Assembly (NCBI GenBank): GCA_021399445.1
Contig: JAJTUQ010000015.1
Coordinates: 62,001-126,000, forward strand
Reading direction: 5' to 3'
DNA: 64,000 nt
Source of the DNA: Xylogone sp. PMI_703
Lineage: Eukaryota > Ascomycota > Leotiomycetes
Part shown: positions 1 through 10,400 of the stretch, piece by piece
How positions within the stretch are numbered: the stretch's first letter is position 1
Layout of the letters: each line of letters starts with the position of its first letter
Made by a program: the position numbers and the translations under genes
The notes under the pieces: model-generated
Databases searched by the model: none
What the model was told of the DNA's origin: nothing
What the model saw: only the letters and a program-made list of their open reading frames with translations

Positions 1-660
1 CGTAGGACACGATATCGACTTTGTGATCATTTCAATAGCTTGACCTACCAGCCACAAATATCGCAAAAGTTACCGTGAACATCCGGAAGAAAGGACGAGC
101 AAGCAGTAAAAGATCGGATCGACCGCTTGGGACCCGGGAGGAGGGAAAAAATGTCAAAAACGATAGTTGTGTTCGTGAATAGAACTAGAGGCGAAGGGGA
201 GATCATGTATACAGGCACTAGCACTGCATTGTTAATCGAAAGTGATTGCGTGTGGGGTTATCCTATCTTAGACCGAGGAATGAACGAGGTTTTGTTCGGC
301 GGCACTAGTGCGAAACCGGGTTGTCATTATTGTAAGCGCCTCTATTCCCATGATTCCTCGAAAACTTGTCGAACTATCACTCCAGAGGATGCCCACAGGC
401 ACGAGGGAACAGATGTCACTAGGTTAGATTTAAACTCTTCCAGACTAGACCGTCTACCATCCCTGTGGGGGGTTAACTGAACACGAGGCGAGCAAGACTT
501 CGGCGGATTATGGGTCGGTCTCTCAATATTCTCGGACGGAACAAGCGCACAAGCGCGTAGGCCTTCAACCGCACCACCCAGAGTACACGCCGGTAATGCT
601 TCCTCTGAGGCTATAGGGTCCAATCATTTGAAGCAGACAAAGTTAGAGAAGAGTCAGTCC
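1..660. other. Left flank, no supported gene
   Basis: I see no gene I can support. A 117-codon open frame at 127-480 lacks an early ATG, has no recognisable domain and no splice-compatible extension. The segment ends at the target-site duplication of the adjacent MULE. Confidence 0.5.
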
Positions 661-668
661 AAAGTTTA

Positions 669-722
669 GGTCTCACCTAAATCCACTTCCAGCGGACCTA
701 AATCCACTTGCAAACATCCGAT
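669..722 (+). repeat. MULE-1 left terminal inverted repeat
   Basis: Pairs with 3230-3283 on the opposite strand over about 53 bp. It carries two direct copies of ACCTAAATCCACTT, with GCGG just before the second copy. The 8-bp flank AAAGTTTA is repeated beyond the right end. Confidence 0.93.
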
Positions 723-859
723 AACCGGACGTACCTCAGGCACAACAGCGCCTCGCGCTCCCATACAATTTTGTACTGCAGGAAGAGACTGAGCAATGAA
801 ATTCTTTTAATTAAATCAGCCCATCTGCATAACTTTCAGTGCTGAATCTAGCTATTCTA

Positions 860-3053
860 CTACGCTATAACTTCAATACAATCTTGTGTAGCCTGTGAAT
901 CTTCCTCCAAATCTACCGCTTCCACACTTCGACCACTCTGAATTGCCAGGTTAACTAGAGTTGCGGTCTCCTCAATTGAATCAGTGTGATAAATTGACGA
1001 TATCCCAACTTGATAACCTCTTTCGCGTGCTGTGCCAGGCTCATACGTATCCCCAATATCATTGATTCTCTGAAGGCCAATCCTAGTGGCCACACGGCCA
1101 TACCTAGTAGTATATTGTTGGCGGCTTGGAGCACTCCTCCGTTCAACAGGTGCTTCAACAACAGTTTCCAAGATTGCAGGACATGTTCTTGAAGCTGAAT
1201 TCTCCATAATTGGAGGTGAAGAGCTAGTTGGAAGCTCAAAAGCCGAAGGTAAACGCTTCGTACTAGACATAGCTGACTTAGAAGCCTTACTACCACCAAA
1301 GGCTCCCCTTGGCCTTCCTTTCCCTTGAATGACTTGAGGGTTCAATAGAGGCCCTTGAATGTTATGATTAGCTGTAGTACATGCATTCTCTCTGTTATAA
1401 TACCAGTGAGCATGTATATCTTCTAGCAAAATCACACCTCCGCTCTGTTGGCGCCTCCATATGGTATGGTAACAAGGGAGGCCCATAGAGTCTTGAATCG
1501 TACAATCACAACTCTCTGAAGGGTTAGTGATACCATTCCTAGGAATTCTAGTCTGTTCGGCCAATATCTTCTGAAGCGCATAGTCATGAACTTGGCCAAT
1601 AACCGTCACAAAGAGTGGTATATTAATATGGTGTTTAGTTCGGAGTTGCTCTTGAGCTATATCTGTAGATATACCTCTTTGCTGAGCGGTCCAAAACAAG
1701 ACTAACTTTTCAAACACGTCATTGAGGTCTCCGTTTCCACGCTGTAGATATGCCTTTAAAGTGCTATGGCACCCTTCAATTGGAGAAGTTACTACTACCC
1801 CAAAGTGATAACGTTGATCAATCCAATACCGTACTAACTTCTCTTTCCATGGAATTAACCATGTATTCTCAGCATATTTGACCGCTCCATCGGGAAAGTC
1901 ACGAAGTTTGGTGAGATTAGATGAATAGGCCTCTAAAGTTTTCGATTCAAGGAGTATTCCCCATACCTTCATAAACTCCTGAAAAGTGGGGTGCCTTTGC
2001 CATACACCATTCTCTTTAGATGGGGGTGGAAAGAACCTTTTGGTTCTTGCCAATACGTTCATATTGACATGCCATCTACACAGGAGATGATTGGAATCAA
2101 GAAAGTTTGAATCAATACTCTTCATTAGAGCCAATTCCCTATCAGTTACAATAGAAAGTGGCTCTGGAATATTGTACTTATTCATCACTTCTTTAAGCCG
2201 TCCTAAGGCCCAATCGTATGACTCTTCAGTCTCATTAGAGAGGAATGCTAACCCAATTTGCAAGACTTTATTTCCACCAGTTATAGCACATATATTAAAG
2301 AGTGGCAAGCGGAATCGATTGGTCTTATAGGTGCAATCCATAAGGAGGATATCAGGGTATTGTCGATATATTGCTATTGCCGCAGGGTCGATATAGAAAA
2401 GCTGAAGAAGATTGTTGTTATTGTTAGTAGTGTATGCTTCGCAAGAGCCCCTTTGCTCGAGTTTTGACCTAATCTGTGAGTAAATAATAGATCAAGGAAC
2501 ATGATATAACATACAATAACCATTGAATTGGCGTTTTGCCACCTAAATCACTCAATCTGGCTTTCTGTGTGATATTGGTGATATCACTAGACTTTAAGAG
2601 GGTTCCCGGGTGTTGAAGAGCTATTGTATCAATAATCTGGTTATTGGTCATGCCAACACGTGCATGAGCTACAATTTGAGCCTTCAGTTCGGCGCTTAAA
2701 GCTCCCACTCTATGCTGAGGGTGAGCTATAGCTGAGTTTGCAGAGTGGTTATGGGTAGGCTCTAGCACTTTGAGCCTCCAATTGCTATCTTCCAATATAG
2801 CAACCATTTTCATCTTGCAATTGCACTTCTTAGAGCTCCCTTTACGCTCTCTAGAAGCGTGCACTTCACTCTTTTTGCCTTTGGATTGGTAGCTCCCGAA
2901 CCGTGCACATGTAAAGACTACTCTATGGTCATTGCTATCACGTTTAGCAAAAGCATAGCCATTGGCACGTCCCCAGGCTTGAATAGAAGCCTCTAGAGCT
3001 TTCAAATCAGGGTGTAGACCTTCAGGGGGGGTGGGAGCACATGTAGATGCCAT
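860..3053 (-). CDS. MULE transposase (FAR1-like finger, MULE DDE, SWIM finger), two exons
   Basis: Exon 1 is 3053-2515 and exon 2 is 2468-860, with a 46-bp intron (2514-2469) starting GTATGT and ending TTAG. Splicing gives 715 residues. The N-terminus has a FAR1/WRKY-GCM1-type zinc module with C49, C77, C79, H101 and H103. The MULE catalytic domain follows, with acidic residues near D224 (MDCTYK), D289 (VTDRE) and E411 (PIEGCH). A SWIM-type finger of pattern CxC...CxH lies at about 500-514. The transposase acts in the nucleus on the element's inverted repeats. The start at 3053 was chosen because the homologous MULE-2 protein begins at the same place relative to the finger. There are no stops or frameshifts, so the gene looks functional. 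Family assignment is very secure. Confidence 0.93.
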
Positions 3054-3229
3054 TTTGGAGCGAGAAAAGCGATTGAAAAGCTTCAATTATTTTGAATACA
3101 GTTATCTCTATAGTAATTACCATGTTAGTGTGCCCTAATCCTCCTGTGGGTCTAGAATGCCTTGATCTAACTATATATCTGGATTACTAACAAATTAAGT
3201 AGGCAAAAGTTTGCCGAGTAGGCACCGGC

Positions 3230-3283
3230 ATCGGATGTTTGCAAGTGGATTTAGGTCCGCTGGAAGTGGATTTAGGTGAGACC
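3230..3283 (-). repeat. MULE-1 right terminal inverted repeat
   Basis: Reverse complement of 669-722 with essentially no mismatch over about 53 bp. It is followed directly by the target duplication AAAGTTTA at 3284-3291. Confidence 0.93.
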
Positions 3284-3291
3284 AAAGTTTA

Positions 3292-6200
3292 GTAAGGATA
3301 TACCCATACAAGGGCTACCCATACAAGGGATCCCCAGACGGGCTAATTTCCCACCCCCCATCTCCGAAGGCAAAGAACACTGAGGGTCATGAAGCTAAGG
3401 AGGAAACAAACTTTTGAGTCTCCTTCCCGAAGGAAAAGCAATGTTTAGTGAGAGGAGACGGAGCGAAGCGATACACCAGACTTATGATTAGCAGGCCTTC
3501 TTTAAGAGTTATGACTAGTGTTACCTGACTCATAATCGATTAATTTGAATATCCAAGGTCGAAACGAGAGATAGTTATTACCTAAAGGGGGCTTTTGCAA
3601 TAAATATGTCTTGACAATAATAACATATCATATATCCCTTCACGAAACTTCCGACAGTTTTGCGGCGGGCGGATGGTTTGGGTGCTCGTGCATAACTGGA
3701 ATCTTCCTGCTCATGGTTTTATTGGTTAGGCGTAAGGAACAAAGACATCGTCAATAATAGTTGTTATATCTATTCAAAATATGGTGTTGAGGGTACCAAG
3801 CCGATAAGGGAAGTAGACAATACTTCGTCGTAGATATTGCTAATATGAAGATTGAAGAGTGCGGTCGTGGATTTACACGAACGAATAAACAGCCAACCAT
3901 ATCACGATCCCGTACTTTATCATGCTCTTTGTCTATTGGTTTTATCTTGTGTTACGATAACCCTCTCTCTATGTGTATGCAGGATGGTCGTCGCGGCTAA
4001 CGACAAACGGTCTGGTTGAATGAGAGTAATACTATCGAATGACCTTATTTGGGGGGTGGAGGGGGTTTTATTGCAGGGTATGGCTCGCTACAAAATCGCC
4101 GGTGCATCGTCTGGTCCTACAAATGCTAATTTCAACGCACTCCATTTATTAACTTGCTGGATGGTATTAGGTATTCCTACTAGGCGTAAAGTAATTATAA
4201 CTAGCTAGCTTTATTGAGTTGCAGTAACTTCAGTATATAAATAAACAGAATAATGATTTCGTAACTGATATTCTGAAACTTGATAGAGGGTCCTGATAAT
4301 GTTTTATCCGAGCTTAAGATTATGCAACGATGTCTGCACGACTCTGACATTATGGAGTTATGTCATATGGATAAACGATTTTTCAGCGTGACAAGTGATC
4401 CTTACGTACTATCTACTGCCATTCGTCATTGCTCAATCTTGTTTTTTGTTGTCTTGTCTTGACGATTATTAAGAGATGAATGAGTTAGGAGATGCTATTT
4501 GAATGAGCTGTTCCTACTATAGGGCTCGTCCTCCTGGTCAACATTGCCAGAGCTAGCTGCTCACTTCAATCGCTCCGTCGGCACGGAAACCGACATTACA
4601 GTACCCGTATAAGCCACCACCTCTGAGCTAAATGATATACGAGTATGTGTTTGCTCGGGGGTGATATGTGTATATCCTGCAACCCGGATATTTGAGTGGT
4701 AAAAGACGAATTGAAAAGAAGGGCAAGAAGGGCAATTTAAGAGCTTTTTAGATGTTACAGTCGGCGCCGCGTAGGAAAGACTCGTGACCTTCGTAGGGTT
4801 TTAAACTGTCGGAGTAATTGGTATAATGGATCCATATGTATCTCCAATGGTGGCGGTATCCATTGGCCGTCCGGTCGAACTAATATGCGAGGGATGTTCC
4901 GCCTCACAGCTGGCCGTCGAGTAAACTACGCACGCCTGGTCAAATCACAATCCATCGCAATTCGGCTCATCTCGTCTTCCTAGATACGCTGGTATATTCG
5001 CTATGCTTCTTGATGATTTCCCAAGAAATGAATAATTAGTGCTATTGACTACAACTAATGAGATGATGGATATCACAAATCTACTGAGATTTCAGCTTCG
5101 TTAGCTTTCCAAAGATGATACCTACAGTAAGTTCACGCCGGAACTGTTACTGGAGAATTTAATATGAGCGAATTGGCCAATAGATAGGGAATTTCAACGC
5201 CTTGCGAGTTATAGTAGGGATAATTCTTGAGATAAGTATTTTAACTACAAAAATATTCTACCTACAAAACAGTATTTTGTTTATATTTAAAAATGGCCGC
5301 AACGGTACGAATCTTAACTAAATTAATAGATAGGGCGATTCTATGTTTTTGAGATGTCAGATTTAGACTTTTATTCTATGGAATTTAATATAAGATCGAG
5401 CGTTGACGCAAGTTGTAGATCTACCTTTTTGCTCCTCCAGAAATTATTTCTAGATTTGCACCGATTGTAGCTCTACTTTAAAGGCTGTACGCTTCTTTAT
5501 TCTTTTTATGATCATCTCCCTGATCATAATACCAAATCAATCATTAGTTCTACAGCTGCAGAACGAGGTAGACAAGTGTCAGTTGTAGAGTAGTAATTGG
5601 AAGATATCGCTAATGATCGACTCAAAAGGCAACTCATAATCCTCCAGTTGGAGATGCAAACCTTGCAAACATTCCGGTAGCAGCCACTTCGATTCCGCCT
5701 ATACTCGTCTTGAATTCAGGAGACTCTTAGCCGAAAGGAATACTAAGGAAAATTCGAAGGGAGAGTAGCGATCATTATCTTCGAATTAATTAAGATGGAG
5801 ACGCTATCATGAAGGAATGGACTCAATGTTTGTATTGTACAGCAAATATCAATCGCACTTTCTCGTGATTCAATTTTACAGAGCACATATGGGACATCTT
5901 GACGCAGGGTTGACGAATGTAAAAATACTGGGATATACTATGCTGGTATGGAGTACCTAGCTACTAAAACTTCCTTATCCACTGTATTATTGATGATGCT
6001 CTTCTCTTTGGCTCTGTAACTGCCCACCCTAAGAGCATCATCCATAGCCTATGGACCATTAATAGTTGAGCAAAGCGAGGGAGAAGTTGTTCCCGCAGGA
6101 ATTTGTGGCTCAGTCGTCTATTGGATAGGTATAACCCGTAAAACAAATATTATTATACGGCAGACATGTTATATTTTGGCATTGGCCGTTGGGATTCTCC

Positions 6201-7415
6201 AGGATCAAGCCACCATGCTCTTGAATGGCCAAACTCCGCTGGACTCTCCTTAATAAGCTTTTACATTTAAAATATCGTACCACAAGCCCGGCGCTATAAT
6301 TATAGGCGTTTCGAATTGGGTAACTATTCTCAGGAAAATCTTCTTGTTTGGTTCAGTGCGGCTTCTATGCTCTGGCTTGAAGATAACTTTGATCAATGGT
6401 CCGCCAAGTGGACCGTGGGTATAAAAACTAGGCGACAGGTCCTTTGATAAGTTTGTCTAGAAAGGAAGAGGTTTGGCAATACCGGACTGGCTCGAATTGG
6501 CTCGTAAGAGACCATAAAATTACACTTATTGACGACTGCTGCGGTGCCGTTTTGAGAGTTCCTAGAAGTGGCTAGAGCCAGTCCTCGTTATAGTATCATT
6601 GATTTGATGCATTAATTGAAGTTATCTCTCCATTATTTGAGCTACATATACTTCCAGTTACTTGCCGGATGGACGTCGAACCTACACTGAGATCTCGCTG
6701 GGATGGCTCGTATTGTTGTAATTAGTATTCTAGGAGTTCGATGTTGGCATACGTTTCGGAGCCAATATATACAAGTATCAATAAGGGAAGATCATGAGTT
6801 ACACTTAGCAGTACCTGGCTACCAACAGATACCCTAATGCAATCTCCTTTCCGTAAATTGTACTGCGGTTGTGGTGTAAGACAGCTTGTTGATATGATTG
6901 ACGTGCGCCCTATGGATTAAGAGCCTTCTTCTCTCCAACCTTGTTACGGATACGATATTTCCTATCTTTCATAACAATCCAGTACCACCAAGGCTTTTAG
7001 GAAAAGCTCTAGATTGGTCCTTGGTTATGAATTCCAGCCGGATAATCTACAATCGGCGCCTCGGGATTTAAGATAGAATATTGGACAATAATCAGGTCAG
7101 ATAACAAATGAGTTGTAGCAAATCAATGATAGCAGCGCTTCTACGCGTGACGCCGGCGCTGCAATGCACTAACATCATGGCGACCATAGCGGCTGTATAA
7201 GACTACCAAGCTCGCGAATTCGGTGAGGCGGCGCGGCGGCCTGGGTGGAGGCGGTTATGGGATAATAGTTTAACGTCACCCCGTTGGAATGTGTGCGCAT
7301 CTCTGCGGGACCTGAAACCTACCGTGCACAATAAGTTGCTGTGCAGATCCAGAGTCATAGACCGCCTACCAATTCCAGGATGCCACCTGGTGTTACAATT
7401 CGAAATATTGGCCGT
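3292..7415. other. AT-rich gene-free stretch
   Basis: About 4.1 kb of mostly AT-rich sequence dense in stop codons in all frames. The few open frames of about 60 codons show no domain, no biased composition and no splice partner. It may be heavily decayed repeats. I recognise no element in it. Confidence 0.5.
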
Positions 7416-7419
7416 TCTC

Positions 7420-10400
7420 CTATTTCTCTGTATTGCCAGTTACTGAGTCGCCCTTTTTGTTGTTAGCCGTCCTCTTCTTGCTACTGGCCGCCCTCTTCTT
7501 GCTACTAGCCATCCCCTTCTTGCCACTAGCCGTCCCCTTCCTGTCGCTGGCCGTCCTGTTCTCACCTCTGGGTTTCATTTTAGGGCGGTAATAAAACTCG
7601 ACTCTTGGATCTGCTAGTAGCAATGGCCATTGATGGGACGTCACCACGTCTACTTTACCATCAACGAAACGATAAATGAGCTGATTATGCATCCCACGGA
7701 GCTTCTCATCCAGATCCTCGATGGGAACGTACTCAAGGCCACTGGGTGCAGTGCTTCGACTACTTTCAAAGCGCAGCCTACGATTGGCGGACCTCATGAT
7801 ATTCAGTTGAGTTTCACGCATCTCCGCTTCAATGGCTGAGATCTTCTGAGCGAACAGCATTTGTCGCGTGTTATTCCTGAAGCTGTACCGCGTTCCATGG
7901 TCGAATCTTTCCTGGGCGGCTTCAGCAGTCCGTTTCCTCTTGTTTCCCATAACCTGAGTGGCCTCCGCTTCACTTATCCGGTTTCCGAACCCGCTTCTCG
8001 TAGCCCAGTCAGCTTGTGTTTCGATTGATTGATTCTCTAATGAGATGTTTGCTGCTCCGAAGCCAGCATTCGCATTGTTCTGGTCAATCCCAGCATCCGT
8101 ATCTTTCATGCTAACATTGAGCCCAGGAAGTTCCTGCTGAGTGTATTGGATCCTCTTCCTCTTGAATCTGCCACCCATGACTTGAGCGGCCTCCTCTGTA
8201 TCTAGCTGGATCTGGAGTCCGCCGCTGGGAAACTGGGGGGGTTGCGCCATCCCTGGCTCAGTCCGGGAGCTGTCTTTCGCAATCTGAATCTCGCTAGCTA
8301 GCGCGACCAGCTGGTCTTGAAGGCTGCGTTTATTCTCCTCCAGTTCTATCAGATGTCTCGTCTCACGCATCTGCTCCTTCAACCGACCTATGCGCTTGTC
8401 CTCGCCGTCAATAGTCTCAGTCAGGTTCTTCAACTCGGTATTTAGGCTCTGTAACTTTGAGTCCATCTCAATTTTTTCCGAGAGTAGACTCTCGTATTTA
8501 GTATTAACTTCTCGCTTCGACCTCTCTCCTTCTTGCCTTACCTCCTCGTATGCCCGCGAATGATCTGCTACTTCCCGTCTCATGTCTGCAACGCTCGCAT
8601 TTGCCTCGCCCAATTGGCTCCTGAGGTTTTGGATCTCTTCTTCCATCTGCCGGAGCGCTGCACTTTTTGCATCTTTTGCATCTTTTGCATATGGCCGCGC
8701 TCGCGCACTCTCACGCGTCCCGCTTGCCTCACCCACCTCGCCCGCTTCACCCGTTTCACCCACCTCATCACCCTCGCCATCCTCGCTCCCTGGTACCACT
8801 TCCATCTTTTCCTCGTCTGGCGTCTGCTGTTGCCACTGCAGCTGCCGTGAATCACTAGTTCTTTCGCGTTCTCTTTCGCGTTCGTGCGAAGCCGCCACAT
8901 CTCCGGCGCCGAGCGGCTGCGGTGGCCGAGGTCGTCGTGCCGACGGTGACACCTGCAGTTTCTCAGCTGCTGCTCTCTCTTGCGAGATGGCCATGCCTTC
9001 GTTCGGCAGTGGTTGTGGGCTTTCACCTTCCTGGCCCTGCGGTGAAACCTGCTGTGGGACGGCCCGCTCTTCGCCACCGGGCTGTTGCGGGTCTCTCAAT
9101 TGCTTGTGTGCCACCTGGGATGACGAGCCCGATGGCACTTGCAGCAGCTGCGATGAGCTCTCTAGTGATTCTGTGTTTCCCTGTTGGAGCAGGCTCACGT
9201 CGCCGCCTGCTCTGCTCGATCTCCAGTTCTGGCGAGAATCCACGATGGCAGCTCTCACCCGGTCTCGCTCCTGCCGCACCTCCTCAACCCTGGCGCGCTC
9301 CTGCCGCAGCTCCTCCTCTATTCTAGCTACGTGGTTCTGGAGCTCGGTCGTGCTGGTTTGTGCCGTCGCGAGATCCCTGTGGAGCTGCTCGATCACGTGA
9401 CGCTCTTCCTCTTCGGTCACCAGCAGGATCTGGGCGCCCAGGATCGCCCGATCGAGACCAGAGCCTCCCGACCCGGCTTCAGACCCAACTTCGACACCAG
9501 CAACGCCGGCTCGAGAGGCAGGCTCGTGCTGGGCAAGCCGATTCTCCCACGATCCTGGCGTGTGAGCCCTTGCGATGTAGTTTCCGACGAATTTGGCCCA
9601 TGGGGTCAGCGCGTGCTGGAGCCTCACAAGCCGCGCGCAGACGTTTGCTAGAGCACCCTCCACGCTGGAAGCTGAACCGGGAGTGGGACTGGGATTGGGA
9701 CTGGGCACCTCCACGCCTTCTATTTGGCCATTCGCATCCGCCCTGGGGATGGCGCCGCTGCGGCTCGTCAACCTGCCCGGACCTACGTGTAGCTGGAGGG
9801 TCCGCGCGAAGGGCGACTCTAGCAGCTCTTCGATCTGCTGCATCATGGCCGAGATCATGCTTGCGTGCCTCCCAAGCGCGGCGGTGCTGGCTTGTGCGGC
9901 CACAACTTTCCTTCTGTCGATCGGCCACCAGGCCCTTTACCGCATCGTCCAGTCGCTGAAACGCAGTCAGATTGTGCACAACCCCGTCGTCCGTCCTGCT
10001 GCGAACAGCAGCTTGCTGCGCCAGGTCTAGGGATGGCTGCGGCTCATTCAACGAGGAGTGTCGGTAACACCCGACGAACCACACAAGCGACCCAACCACC
10101 AGCAAAATCCGACGCGTCTGCTCCTCCGCCCTCATCACGTCTTCTGCCAGCTGGGGATCTTCTTCGGCCGTGACCATGTCGTCAACATCCGTCACCTGGC
10201 CGCTGCCTCCGTGACCGTCCACGTCCAGCAGGAGTTGTTCCCCGGGGGACTTGCGCAACCCGCTCAACTTGTCCTCTATGGCCGTGATGTGGGCGAGGAC
10301 CGTCGTCAGGGCCTTCCCTTGAACGCGCGAAGATCTTTCCGCCGTCGCCTGCAGGTCTTCCAATCCTCTTGTCCTGGACTCTGATGCTGCTAACCGGCGG

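Larger units (their letters stand above)
669..3283 (-). mobile_element. MULE-1, complete Mutator-like DNA transposon
   Basis: A 2.6-kb element bounded by near-perfect inverted repeats of about 53 bp (669-722 and 3230-3283), each starting GGTCTCACC. The 8-bp direct repeat AAAGTTTA sits immediately outside both ends (661-668 and 3284-3291). The boundary can slide by one base at each end to give a 10-bp repeat, because the flanking bases also match; 8-11 bp is the known range for MULE target duplications. Each inverted repeat contains two copies of the motif ACCTAAATCCACTT, a plausible pair of transposase binding sites. The only gene inside is the two-exon transposase on the minus strand. Ends, target duplication and coding frame are all intact, so the copy may be recent and possibly active; that is an inference. 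Confidence 0.93.

Noticed and set aside
127..480. 117-codon plus-strand open frame
   Set aside because: No ATG at the start, no domain, no codon bias, and it overlaps another open frame on the opposite strand.
8582..9400. Long antisense open frame rich in Ser and Cys
   Set aside because: Shadow of the minus-strand coiled-coil gene; the antisense of E/Q/R-rich codons gives Ser/Leu/Cys-rich translations.
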